Assembly: GCF_050948175.1 (NCBI RefSeq) | Contig: NC_135204.1 | Coordinates: 6,625,473 to 6,689,472 of the forward strand | Length of the DNA: 64,000 bases | DNA from: Xylocopa sonorina | Lineage: Eukaryota > Arthropoda > Insecta > Hymenoptera > Apidae | Reading direction: 5' to 3' | In this document: one piece after another, positions 1 through 12,975 of the stretch | Layout: each line of letters opens with the position of its first letter | Position numbering within the stretch: the first letter of the stretch is position 1 | Position numbers and translations under genes: made by a program | The notes under the pieces: model-generated | Database searches by the model: none | What the model saw: the letters and a program-made list of their open reading frames with translations, nothing else | Told to the model about the DNA's origin: nothing

Positions 1-3000
1 CGATCGATTCAGCTTCCAGAATATTTCGCGGAGAGAACCGGCGTCACGACCATAATCCCCGAGAGCGTCATTATGCACACGAGGAACCGCACGCCGTCGC
101 AGCCAGCCAGCCCAGCCGGCACTTCTGTGCAACAGATTACGTTCACCAGTGACGAAAGGCAAAGCCATCGCCAAGCGACGATATTATATCCAATTCGAAC
201 CGCGTCGTGGGACGAACATCGGCGGAGAACCGTCTCGAAGCAGACGGGACACGAAAGAAACGAATTTCAGCTGCGAACAGCGACGACCTCCGGCGAAACC
301 CACCCCTCCTCTCGTCGCACTTGCTTCCGCGAGAGTAACTCCATTAAACAGCGACGTGGGAATTCGTCTCGTCGCTTTGAGAGCGCACATTTGGGAGCTC
401 ATCATCGGGGAAAAATGTGCGACTCGAACGAGACACACCGTGGTGGTCGCCACGAGCAGCCAGGCAGGGCGTGGCTCGCCGTTTCAGAGCGGCTTTTTAG
501 CGTGGGAATCGCGATACCATTCCGTATTCTATTGTACCTGAGACCCCAACCGGGGACGTGTTAATTGTGCCTGTGCAGAGTCGACTTCGCTCGAAATAGA
601 AACCACGGACACGATTTCTTGCCGTGGTCTAGACGTGCTGATGAATGACCTTTGTTCTTGGTACTATCGAAATCTTCCATAGGATCAAGATATAGACGGT
701 TTTTTAAAATGGTTTTCGTGAAAGGTTTGTGTATAGGTAAGTGTAACAATGGATCGATATAAATGTTTTAAAAGGGATTTAAAAGAAGCACTTTGCTTTT
801 GGGGGTTGTTTGTTTTTTAGATTAAATTACGAGGACTTTGATATATTTGAATGATTAAACAATTCAGGGTTTGGAGATACGGAGATTCATACGATGAATT
901 CCAATTCATCAGGGAGCGTGAGATAAAAAAAAAAAGTGTTAAAGCTTGTCAATATCGGAAAATACAAATTTTCATTTCCTCCCATTTCATCCCTCTAATC
1001 TCCTATCATTTAAATATCAATAGTAACCAATTAGACCGTCGCAGGCACAATAATTGCTTTCCCGTTGGGAGGCACGGATAAACCACTGTGTGCCGTTAGG
1101 ATCACGGTGTTTCTCGTACGCGAGCCTGGAATTAGGAGTGGGTGTTCCTGAAACCGGAGTGATAACGAACGAGGCTTTCTTCGAGGGGCCACGACGCTCT
1201 CCCTGTTATTGTTGGATACTCCACCGATGGATGTGATTTGTCGCTGTTTAGGGCGGATTCTTTAATGGAGACCCGTGGTTGGAGATTAATGAAGTGTTGC
1301 GAGAGTCTGTGGGCGAGACGACCGAGCACGGGGATGATTGGGGTGGATTGAGATATTGTGGCTATCGAAGGACGCGGGTATTTTAATTCCGTTCCAAGAG
1401 GGAAGTGGATGCTGCCATTTGTTCGTTTTTCTACGGGTCGAAGCGATTATTACACGTATTAATGTTTTAATCGACCAACGTGTTTCTAATATCTGCGTAA
1501 TTGTTTCAAGTGATTGATATAATTTTAGACTTAACTAATTTCAGATTCGTCGAGAGTAACAACAAAAAATATCACGCGTATTAATCGATATTAAATATTC
1601 ATAACCACCTGTAGTTCGATTTAATAATGCATGCGTTTTTTAAGTGAAAAGCATTTATTATACGTACGACTAAACACCAACAATTTCAATGAATGTATTA
1701 TTTTAAATTATACATTCGCTGTAAAAGAGAGATATTTAGATAACAATCCCTGCAGACTTGTAAAGCAACAAAAATTTATTCGATAAATACACTTTTTACT
1801 TGGTGACGTTCACGTTGAAGGGGGTGCAAATAGTCGTCGAAGTTTCAAGTAGCACCCACTTATAATTAGTACGCGCGCGTACAGACATATTAAAGCTAAT
1901 ATCTCGAGAACTATCAAATATAGAAAAATGTTGCGAATAGACAAACATTGTAGTTTTTGACAATAAATTTAACCACTGCAAAAAATGAACTATACTGAAT
2001 CATTTGGTAGCGAAATCAGCGAGCCACGCGGGGTTGAATATAAACGATTTCCAATTTTCTGGAAAACACTACCTCAGCTATTTTTGGTTGCAATTAAAAG
2101 TCGTGCTAACTGCGGAATTTTAGTTTCCCCTCGTTACTCAAGACAATGCGGCGCGGCGAAACGCGTACCGTTGAAAGCAATTTGCGAACTTTTCTATTAG
2201 CGAGCTAGAAGCAGTTCGCGGGAATGAAAAGAAAGGAGAGGGAGGGGGCAGCAAAAAAAAAGGAGAAGAGGCGGAAGGAAAGTTTTGTCGTCGCGATATC
2301 TTTGGATCTTTCCCTATCTTTCCGTCTCCAATTTTTTGTTTGTCACAGCGGACTTGTTCTCGTGAATTTTTCAACTTTTTTTTCCCCTCCAGCCCCATGT
2401 TATTGAGATAATAATGAGTAATGGCCTCGCTGAAACTCCCACGGGGAAAATACTATCGAAAGTTTACAGAGGCTCGCTCGTTTCAGGGCGTAGCATTGCG
2501 GACATAATTTTTGCCTCGCAGTGAGCAACGTGGTTCGATCTTAAATCATCGCTTAACCTGGCAACCTTTGCTCCGATAATGGAGCATTACGTAGGCAGCG
2601 TTATCAATGGAGATTCGCAATTAGAACGAAAATGATCGAGGAACCGACGCAGCCGAGGCTAAGCACGTTTCGATACGACATTCAGTGAATGTTTGCTTTG
2701 AACTGCACTGGGATTCCGACCACGTCCATTTTCATCTGTACGCGTTCCGAGAAAAACGAAATTTTCGCAAAATCTTTAAGAACCCCAAGCGTCAATTTTT
2801 AAATGACTTCTCCCAAAAAGATTAATTAATCATTCGTAGAAGTGCAATAATACAATTCGTCGAAATTCCTTTGAACCTAAAAATATCTTCGTACCCAATC
2901 GAGATAACTCTTGACAATTTCGAAATTCAGATTTCCACGATTTCCCGGAAATAACATCTGTACTCCCACCAGAAACACTGTTATAATAACACAGAGAAAT

Positions 3001-3833
3001 CTGAATGAAAAATTCTGCGGAACAAAAGTAAATACCTCGCTCCTCGCGAAATATCTTTGTACGTCGCGCTGACCTTTTTCCAATATCCTAGGGAAAAAAC
3101 AAACTCCTGATACTCCCAACATACAATACCAGCGCACAGATCGAGATATTACTCGAGGAGGCAGACGAGTATCGTTGTTATTGAAACTCGAAATGAAGAG
3201 CGCAAAGCGATCGAACGCAACATCCAGCCTGGAACTTTAATTTCGCCTCCTTCGTTCGAACTTTAAGAAATAGAGGAACGCACAATGGAGCGAACTTCCT
3301 GCTAATAAAGCCTCGCGAGAGCCTCAGGGGGGCTACACGGAGGGGGCGCGTGTAATCCTGAGTACGAACGAGTCAGATGGGAGGGACGCGGCTTAACTCG
3401 AAGGTGAAGGGGATCGAGGCGAGCAGATATTTCTAGGACTCATCGAGGGATGCTCGGTTAATTCTCGGGCCGGAGTACACGAGGCTTTCTCTATCTTCTT
3501 CGAATCTCCTGGATGAGTGGAGCGGAATCCTTGCAAGCTACCCACGTCAGGGGTGGAACAACCTCGCGCGCCTCTTCGCTCGTCGCTGCTGGATTCCCTG
3601 CGAATTGAAACCAGCACGGAATATCCTGCGACACGGTTCCAGACACGTTTGAGGACTTCCAAGATTACCGACGGTCTCCATGGGGTTTCGTTGACCAGCG
3701 TTTCACCTCGATATAGCGTTTCGCGATGTTCCCACGTGTTCCAGTCGATTTTCATGCGACAGCTTGAAATTCCTGCGATGCGAATACTGTTCGTACACCT
3801 TTCATTGGTTAATCCAGTTACTTGAATTCGAAT
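1..3833. other. intergenic or upstream-gene intron, no supported gene
   Basis: The first 560 bp are GC-rich and several frames stay open on both strands, including one running off the left edge, but none shows splice sites or motifs. From 560 to 3833 the DNA is AT-rich with a purine/pyrimidine tract near 2230-2400. Nothing else could be supported. Confidence 0.5.
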
Positions 3834-3837
3834 TTAA

Positions 3838-4409
3838 CCCTTTGCGCTCGAACGGCGACTCTCACTCGCCACGATGTTTCGCGTGGCAACTCGAGCGGCT
3901 GTATTTACGTTGAATTTCGTTATCTCCAATTGATAGATGCGAAGTATTGGTTCGAGAATGTGGTCCCTTAGGCTGTTTATGTTTTCGGTTGGAAAGTGAC
4001 ATTGTGACGTAAAATTTCTCTACGACTGTAGTCCTGAATACGATGTGTCTAGCGTTAGTACAGTTTCGACGGTCGTAACGAGCACACATATCAATTTCGA
4101 GCAAGTGTAAACAGTAATAACGTATCGGATGTGAGAGATAGAAAATTTAGTGTAACAGACAGTGAATCCGGAAGTAGCAGCGATGACCCACAAGATCCTG
4201 GCACTTCAGAACGCCTTGGTAAGTGTTTTGCAAAATATTACAATCATACAGAACTTGAACTCCGATAATTATCTTTTTCAAAATGTAAACACAGATAATA
4301 TATCAATATATGACACTTTCGTATGTTAATTCCTCTATAAATTCATTTACGCGCGAAATTCTCTCGAGTTGCAGCGCCGCCGACCAAAAAAGTCGTCGAG
4401 CGCAAAGGG
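3838..4409. mobile_element. piggyBac-like non-autonomous element
   Basis: The left end reads TTAA-CCCTTTGCGCTCGA and the right end is its reverse complement (TCGAGCGCAAAGGG) followed by TTCA, a mutated TTAA. The terminal repeats match over 14 bases. A TTAA target and CCC-starting ends are the hallmark of piggyBac. The interior is only about 570 bp. One stretch (about 4152-4215) reads TDSESGSSSDDPQDPGTSER, like the acidic N-terminus of piggyBac transposases, so this looks like an internally deleted autonomous copy. The left end also carries the hairpin GGCGA...TCGCC. No functional transposase is present. Confidence 0.7.
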
Positions 4410-4588
4410 TTCAGTTCGTACAGGTCAAGATACTTGATGTATACTCAAAATCGAGTAACTTGAGGTAATATTTTTTGAAATTAATTCATTAAAAATGCTT
4501 GCTTGACAAAATATCAGTTTTAGTTGAGAAATAACAGAGAGAATAAACTCGCTTGGAAATAATACAATGGAAAAAGTGGGTGAATTGT

Positions 4589-4650
4589 CAGCGGTGGATA
4601 ACTACGGACGCCTAAAATAACAAAAGGGTTCAAATCCCTGCGAGTGATTC
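4589..4650 (+). repeat. tRNA-like relic (possible SINE head)
   Basis: GCGGTGGATAACTACGGACG resembles the D-arm to anticodon-arm region of arginine-type tRNA genes with a deletion. It is followed by a T-arm-like AGGGTTCAAATCCCT. There is no proper acceptor stem, so it is not a functional tRNA gene. A decayed tRNA-derived SINE is the best guess. Confidence 0.3.
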
Positions 4651-5308
4651 CCGGGAAAGGTCAAAAAGCTTCCGTGAAATTTGTTTTCGCGCACCTTCGA
4701 TGACTCTACGTAATATTTATATTGTTCTCTGACGCTCCGTCCAAGTATGAAAAGAACAATTTTCGCTTGAAACGTGCAGGCTCAAAGCTCGTTACCCAGA
4801 AAGCTCGACTATCCGAATTTGTCAAATACGCATCTATCGTGGCTATAGTTTAGAGCCTATTTCGTATGCAGCTCGCAACGATAAGCGTGGGCGCGCGTTA
4901 TAGTTAGGGCGTTTAAGAGAATTTCATACGCTAGCGCGAGCGTGTGTGGGCGCTCCAGCACCCTCTGATGCCGCGATCATCGCCAGCACTTGTTTTTATT
5001 CGAATCTCGCTCATCCCTATCTACGCGGGGCTTTCAAAGGTTTTTGCATAATGCGAAGTCACTAAAAAGACCTTATAGCTGTCCTCGGGCCCTCGCCTGA
5101 ACCTCTAACCTTCCAAGATCCTCTCGCAGAGGGATACACTGTATCCTTCGGACTTTTACCGGTCACGCCTGCACTCTCATGTTCCCTCCTTCTATTCACA
5201 GTTATTACTCGCACGCAAAATTGCAATTTCGTTACCTCTACTTTTTAATACAGGTCTCTCGAATTCCTTTTCCCTCGCTTCGCCCTTATTTTTAGGTAAC
5301 GCGTGTCC

Positions 5309-5446
5309 GTTTCAATTATTTTATTATGCTCGCGACTAATGTATAACTTCTGAAAACAACGTGATATCATTTGAAATCGTTTCAATTATTCTATTACAGT
5401 CGCGACTAATAAGCTTCTGAAAACAACGCGATATCATTTGAAATCG
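5309..5446. repeat. tandem duplication, about 70-bp unit
   Basis: Two copies (5309-5378 and 5379-5446) share GTTTCAATTATT, CGCGACTAAT and CTTCTGAAAACAACG with few differences. It is a local duplication in intergenic DNA. Confidence 0.85.
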
Positions 5447-7862
5447 CTTCGACTTTTTCTAAGATTCTCATAATTCGATACCAAACGCGCGTCACGGGGC
5501 GAGTGTTTGCACTTCCTAATTGCGATATTCCGCCAGGGGCGGTCGCGCGCGACGCTCGTATCGGCGTTAAAAATTAATTGTCCGGCAACGGCGCCGGTTT
5601 GCGGACCGATTCAATTGAACAAATGTTTGACGAACTCGCGCGATGCGGTCGCGTCCGGTCGTCAGGATAATCGAGCGGTTCAATATTCACGAGGCTGCAC
5701 TTTAATGGCAAAGTTCGCCCGCATTTTCAACGCTCGCCTCCTCTCTCCTTCGTCGAAGAGCACGGCTTCTGGCCCCGCACGAAACGTAACACGAACAACG
5801 CGATTCAGAGCCGTCGGGACGGAACGGCTCGCCAAAGCGAAGTAATTCAATTATTTCGAGTATTTTCGTTCAGGCTCGAGGCTTCGCTCGACCAAAACCC
5901 CAAACCTGCAGTGCCGCCATTCAGCGAGCTGCGTTAACTCTGGGATGCAACAAGTACGTAATCTTACGAACAGCGGTCAACTGTACGATACTCTATATGC
6001 CTGCGCAATTATTGCAATTATTTATTTATTATTTCAACCAGTAACTCTGATGATGTTTCAAAATACTTCGTCAATTTGCAGGAGATCGGGTATTTGTACA
6101 CTGTTAATCTCGAGCTCGCTTTATTTTCCTTTCCGTTTCAGATAAATGTGCAGGTGGCAGTAATTAAAATACCGCCGTATTGAAATACCGTGTACGGACA
6201 ACGGAAATAACAAGGGACGATTTGATTTAAAATTCAAAGGGAAATTTTGCACGAACGAAATGTCGATGAGAATCGAAAAAATGCGCGCCACGACACTTTC
6301 GATTCAGTGCGTCTGCAATTATTTCTCCAAACGTTAGGAAAACACCTTCTCTCTTTTTCTTTACAGCCGTCCGCCGCTACTGTTTGTCGAGGACGTACGT
6401 CAGAGAGAAACTTTCCGAGCGGCTGAGTGCCGGTTTCGTAGCAGCAATAACAGCCGCGCTATTCAGATAAATAAAAATTATTACAATGCATATTGATAAA
6501 CGGCACGCTCGCTTAAGCTCTCCCCTTTCGTTAGATACCATCGAACCGTTCTCGCGTTTCCCTTCCTCGCAATTATCTGACCGGGTAATACGCAAATGAC
6601 CTTTGTGTTGACGATTAGTTTTATGCAACTGAACAATGAGAAATTAGATACTCATCGATGCTGCACACGCACGAATCGCGAGATAAAACGGTTCGCTCTG
6701 TAAAAATAACGAGAACAATATTTATAACCTCGCTCTGCTTCGACGAATGGAATCGTATTCTTCATTCGTGCAAACCTGTAGTCGATTATATTGAACAGCA
6801 AAAGAACCGCGCGGCTGTCGAATTTCTCAAAGATAATAAGTATTCTTGACAGAGCGCAGCGTTGATTATACCGGATGTGGCCATTCAAGATTAATGGACG
6901 CGTTCCACGTTCAGCCGCGAGAAGGAAAAAGTCTTCTGTGTTGAAATTGTAAAATGTCCAGGGGCGATGATGTTATTTCAAAGAAACTAACGCGAAAAGG
7001 GACGCTTTTCCTCGCCATTACGAGCCGCTCCTTCACAAGGAGACGTGTCAATACTTTTTATTACAAGAATAGTCCTCTTAACAGCGGGGATACTCAACAG
7101 GTGGAGGAACGTTCTTTCCGACACCACTTATTCCCATATATAGTTAAGAGAAGGTTTCCTCCACAGGAAAGCGCCTTAAACAGGCGAAAATGGCGACATC
7201 GTAGCACTCTGAAAATTGCTTCTTCACCCAACGACAAATTTCTTTTCTACATATTTTTCAAATCTTTTTACGTTAATTCTGTTAGAACTACAACTCGCGA
7301 AGCTATACTGCATGTTTGTGCATATTTTTTTAAAACGATTCCTGACTCGTCAGAGTCTCGTTACGATCTAAACAAAATGATAACCAAGAAACTGAATGAA
7401 AAAATAATAAAATCTGATATACTTCGTTCTCGTGCGTACAGGGTGGTCCTCGCGAATATTCCGATCAGGATCGTTCGATTACGTCCGCTATCTGATATCG
7501 TTCGCGTAGATTTATGTGGGTTAGTGACGTCAGCGGGTAACAGGGTGGAGTGTAGTCGCACGGATTTGAAGAATCCCATCAGAGGGGTAATACTAAATCA
7601 TTGAGAGGACGATGCCATCAAATTTATAGCAAATTGGGAAACGGGACGTAGGGAAATCGCTGCGATACGTCCTCCTTTCGCATTCATCGATTTCGTTAAG
7701 ATAACAAATAATACCTGTCCAGGAAGAGCAATTGTAAAATGAAAGAACTTTCCACGAAAAATGGAGCAGCAATTTATTCGTACGCTCGTCGAGGTTTTAT
7801 TCGATCTAAAATTATATCCGATTGATTATACCCTCATTTATGTAATTTTAATTGTAATCTGC

Positions 7863-7902
7863 GTGACGAGTGGGGCTCGTGGTCTAAAAGGTAAAGGGTT
7901 AA
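7863..7902. mobile_element. solo TTAACCCTTT-type transposon end with hairpin
   Basis: Read on the - strand, TTAACCCTTT is followed by the hairpin CGAGCCCCACTCG. This layout resembles the ends of the piggyBac-like element at 3838. No matching opposite end was found nearby. Confidence 0.35.
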
Positions 7903-10900
7903 AACGTACGTGTCCCTAATAGAGTACGAAAATACATCGGTAAGTACTAATCAGTCACGTTTAATCCACAGTCAATCGATAACTGAGCGTTATTAATTTC
8001 GCGATAGGAACCAATCAATCAGATTTATTATAATCGGTTTTAACATAATCGATTAGCTGATCGTTTAGTCCGTAGACCGCGTTAATTATGTAGTCAGTTG
8101 GCTCCACTCGATCAGCTTTCATCAGCTTTAATTGGTTCACTGGTGCATTATGATGCATGTGGCGAATCCTTATCAACATTTACTATCTCGTTATACGTCC
8201 ATCATAGACAATTCTCTCGATAGCAGGAAATTTTATTAACGAATGAAATAGTATCTCAAAAGCCCCATATCGAGGCCCTTAAAGACCCCTCGTGTAAGAG
8301 AGATTCTAATAAAATTGTCCAAATTCAAAGTTTTCATTTTTATCCACTGGTTTCTTCATGAGAACTTAAAAAACTTAACAATACAACCCTCTATCCGCAT
8401 TGAACTTTCCATCGTTCGATTCATCATTTCATTATAAAAAAAATCACAAATTTATATTGCGTATAATTTCAACAAATTCTTCGAAAGCATTAAAAAAACA
8501 AATGTCCCGGAATCCTCGTGAAAATGATATCATTGCTACGGCAAACAAGCAACGTAACCGTAGAAACGGTAACGCATTAAGCTCTGTGCACACCGTGGAA
8601 CAAGCACTCGCGCAGGTACGTTCGAGTGGAACACTGCGTCGAGTTACAGGAAGCACGCGAGAGCATCCGAACGGCAGCGTAAACGATTTGTACGTAGCGA
8701 GCAGCGCGATATCGGAAACGGCGATAGTCGACACCCGACGAATGCATTACGAATGTTATTCGATCAATATAAATTGCCGACTGGAAATGTCGCGACACAT
8801 TACGTATAAAGTTCAACGATTCACGGCCGGAACCGCCACGTGCGCTCACCTTTACAATACATTCTCCCCCCCGTTAACTCTTTTACGTGATATTGATTCG
8901 AACGAGAATTCGGAATTTACCAATTAGACACTAATTCGCTCGATGCACGCGAAATTCAGTCGCTTCTGTTAACGATATGGACAAAATTATACTAAAACTC
9001 TTTGCATTTTTAGGGGTGCGTTGTTATGTTACGATGTAAATTATTATTTTTAAGTTGAACTAAATCAAAGGATTCGAAAGGCAATTTAGATTCTTCTCTG
9101 ATTTAACCATTTTCTTGCTATTTGATAATACTCGACTCACTACTGCCAGCATACTATATAGTCACGATAAATTTAGCAAATAGTACATATCCAATTTACA
9201 AAAGCCAAGAAAGAGCACCAAAGCTATACATCGCTAGTAAAACAAAATATTTCTTCTATCGTTACTATAAAATTTCTTATCAAAATTTCGTTTCTTCGAA
9301 TTCCTTCGAATAGTGATACTTAAAGAGAATTTACATTTCCCTTGCTCAGTCTATCGCAATAAAATAAAACGCCTCTTTCCTCCACGACGTGACAATTTCA
9401 TTCAAATCGCGATGAAAGGTTCTGCACGTTCCAGCGTCGTTCTAAACGGTTCGAAAATGTGACGCTTATTCGAGCTGTGCACACGGATTAAATAAAGACC
9501 GTTGAATCGCGGCTGATGTATCGGGGAAATAAAAGGGATTTAAACGGCGATTCGTCGACCGTGGCCGAGGGTGCAGCGGTGGGTGGGCGGGCGATGTACC
9601 GCGAGGGGTTGAAACGTCAGAAGCAACGAAAACTCGGGAGAGGGTTAACGTCGACACTAAAAATAAAGCGAACTAAATTTAGTACGGCCAGTTTCGCCCC
9701 TCGGAACCGGCCAGACCCATTTACGGGAAACTTTGTTGCGCTCGATATCCCGCGGAAAAATAGAGGACGAACGTCGGAGAGCGGCGTTTTTATGCGACTA
9801 TAAAAAAAATGCCATTGATACGTGCACGGATATATACGCGTACGTATCTCCCGGTGAATTTTTCTACGTTTACCTGTTGCGTTGCCCGCGCCAGATGAAA
9901 TAAAAGTTATTGAGAGCACGTTCGAAACATCTTTCCACTGTTCCTGATACAGTAATGAATGGAAAGGAGACATTCGAGCTCGAGCTTAAAAAAAGTGGAA
10001 GGCTGTTCGTCCCAATAACTTGACTATGAAATGCATTTATAATCAAAATTGACAATTTCTAACGATTATCGATATTAATTCAGTGCAGTGTGTATTTTAT
10101 AGTCAACTGGAAGATTTTGGCGTGAACGTGGAACTCGTTTGGGAAAGTAAAATACTTGGTTTCTCACGTGAAAGTTATGTTATCTAGAAATATTAAAGGG
10201 ACAAGAGAAACGATTATACGTATCCTTTTAGAGCTAGACGTGCACGGAATAAAGATCGCGGCTGATTCGACGCTCGAACGTAAAACAGCGATCGTGGACT
10301 TCGTTCGTTTCAATCCTGAGTCATTTGTTTGTAACACGCGTTGGTCGATAGTAAAAGGACAGCCCTCTTATCGCATCGGTTCCATTTGCTTCTATGCCAT
10401 TCCCATTCCAGATTTTAAATCCAAGGCTGGAAGACTCCACCGTTTCGGATCGGATCGACCAATCGAGCGATACGAAAATTCTCGAGCACATGTGGATTGC
10501 ACCACTGCGACGAGAGACGAGGCGAGAAGGAGAAACCGCATTGATAACCCGTTGTTACATAATTCCACGTAAACACGGTATACCCGAGCTTTTCTCTTCA
10601 TTCAAACGATTTCCGTTTAGGCTGGCTCGAGTCACGCTTCAACTCCGTCGACAATTCGAACGGACGGCAGAGAGCTTATTACTGAATGAAATTCGACTTT
10701 GAAAGTTGGAACTTTCTCGCGCGAAATACTTGCGATTTTGTAATTCGTAACTTTCGAGCATTCGAACGGAAATAGCTGCGCTTCGAAATAAAATTCGAGA
10801 CCATTTCAGTGTTAGAAAGCAGTTTCCTGTCCCAGACGATTTTCGAGCCGCCAGAGCTCCAGGGTTTCAACCGTTCGACCTCGAGAAAGTTACTTCGAGG

Positions 10901-12518
10901 AGAATGAAAATGTTTCCAGAGCAAAAGGGCCAGCGACTGAAATCGAGATCCAAATCGCACGATAACCAGCAATCGTTATTGAATATTATTCGCGCACTCT
11001 TCCAGCGTCCTTCTATAAAGAGAAACACATTCCTCACGCACGATGGCAGTGGAAAATGGCCGATAAGATTTTCCAAGAAGACGCGCATCACCGCTTCACG
11101 AAGTTCAACCGCGCTTGTTTGTCATTCGCTTAATCTCCCGGCGGAAGAAGCCAACGATGCACTAGAACCTGATAATTGGGCCGCGACGATACGCGGCTGC
11201 AGGATCGGCAATAAAAATGGTATCGCCGCGGTATTCTTCCCCGATAGCCAACGGGTACAACGCGACGATTGTTCGATCCTCGTTACAACGATGCCCCGCG
11301 CGGCTATTTCAACTTCCCAAGTTTAATTGTCGATCGAAGATAAGGGACTACGATTTACGGGGACGACGAACGTCGAGGGAGAACATTTCCACGAGCACCG
11401 TCGACCACGACGCGATTAATACGAAAGAGCTCGCTACTTTCCACGTAATTATTTATCGTATCTGGTAATCATAAACGTAATCGTATCTGAATCGTACGAA
11501 TTTCGAGACTCCCAGAGAGCACTGTAATAACTCGTGAAATCTGTTACGTTGATAGCATTCGACCATTATACAAGCAATTTTCGTCGCGATTAAGCAAATG
11601 TCGTCTACGAGGGAAGCAAGCACGGCGGAAAAGCATCGTCACGCTCTCGTGCCCTCTCGAAACGCGGCTGTTCCCATTCTCGCGTAGCTTTTAAGCCCGT
11701 CAGAAGGATAACCGCGTTGTACGCGCGGCCATGGACGCTCGTCCGACGGTAATCAAAAGGTACGCCACAAAGGAGCAGGGCGTGCTGTTTGTTTGGCGTC
11801 TACTCGAAAACGCGGTTGCACCGCGTGCACAGAGTAACCTGGAACACGATTTTCAACGATACGTCCACCTTTGATCGCGATATCGGGCTCTCTCTTTCTC
11901 TCTCGCTCGCTCTGTAGCCGCGGAAATCCGCAGAGCGAAAAATACACGGCCGATCCCGCGGGGAATCCGCCGCCCAAAGAATCAACTGGCGAACGAAACT
12001 CTGTAATTTCACGCGGTACCAGAATTGACCGAAACTGGGGTTCGTTCGATCGCTCTTGTTGTTCTTCGTGGTCTGCCTCTATCTCGACGGATATTTCGTG
12101 AACGATGCTTTCTCATTTCTTCTTCGATCAGACATTAAATCCAACGATTCTTGCGCAATAATTGATTTACCAATTAATTTGTAAAAATCGTAACTTGTAG
12201 TTAGCGAGCTGAGTTGTTAATCTTATTGATACAGTTTTCGAGAATGAATTATGTAAGGTCGTTCTAGGATGTTATGTAAGAATTTATTAGCAATATTTTT
12301 GCAACTCTCGAAGAAGCTAATAATTTTGATTATATATCGCTTTTCATGTCAGCTGACCATGCAATTACTATATGTTTCGATTCATAATCATGAGTAAGGC
12401 TGGCCTCGCAATGAACCGTTTAGCTGTTCGCTTGTGGTTCCGCCAACTTGCGCGAATCGTATGCATCTTATGATATGCACATGTGTTGCAAACGTGAGGT
12501 GCAACTGGAATACCAATC

Positions 12519-12646
12519 GAAGTACCACGAACGAAGGTCGTGTTTATAATTGTTCCACCTGAAGTACCACGAGTCAGACTCGTGTTTTTTATTTTTAACC
12601 TGAATATCTTACGAGCCTCATTCGTTATCGTATATTAAAGGGTTAA
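12519..12646. mobile_element. TTAACCCTTT-type end with tandem 42-bp hairpin repeats
   Basis: Two 42-bp units start with GAAGTACCACGA at 12519 and 12561 and each forms a CACGA...TCGTG hairpin; the second has a 7-bp stem. The block ends with AAAGGGTTAA at 12637-12646. Subterminal repeats next to a TTAA end suggest the terminus of a piggyBac-type MITE. A related hairpin (GTCGTGG, loop AACTG, CCACGAC) lies at 12957-12975 and may mark the other, diverged side. Confidence 0.4.
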
Positions 12647-12956
12647 TCATGTAGATCGTGCGACGCGATCACATTGAAATTCGAGATTGACTCTGAAAGG
12701 CCTCGAATTCGTCCCACACTGTGCGCGGTCGCGGATGCATTGCCAAGGCTGTGACAATTTAAACGAATCGTTGCCAATATCGTCGTTACCATGAAAAGAG
12801 TTAAGAAAATTAGTACGATAAGAAGGAGTGTGACTTGGCTCGGCTGAACTCTCGACTCGAATGCCATTTTTAATTTACACCGCGGAGCAACGGTCACGGT
12901 GTTATCGCTTCCTAAGCTTGGTTACACTTACTTGTAATGTTTGACGGGTAACCAGC

Positions 12957-12975
12957 GTCGTGGAACTGCCACGAC
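12957..12975. repeat. perfect 7-bp hairpin
   Basis: GTCGTGG and CCACGAC flank the 5-nt loop AACTG. The stem sequence matches the CACGA/TCGTG hairpins at 12519-12600, so it may belong to the same element family. Confidence 0.5.

Noticed and set aside
1..169. - strand frames at the left edge, one with a hydrophobic stretch (RFLVCIMTLSGIMVVTP)
   Set aside because: Two different frames are open across the same bases and neither shows a donor or a good start. The hydrophobic stretch could be an exon of a gene to the left, but the window is too short to tell.
73..564. 163-codon + strand frame in GC-rich DNA
   Set aside because: All frames in this patch are partly open because of composition. The sequence is S/R/T-rich without motifs.
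4589..4650. Functional tRNA gene
   Set aside because: The T-arm-like sequence is good, but acceptor and D stems do not pair, so I list it only as a relic.
6954..7604. 216-codon open frame starting MSRGDDVISKKL
   Set aside because: It is long for AT-rich DNA, but it has no domain, no splice context and codon content like the surroundings. Other long frames nearby overlap on opposite strands, showing that this DNA produces long frames by chance. Homology or RNA evidence would be needed.
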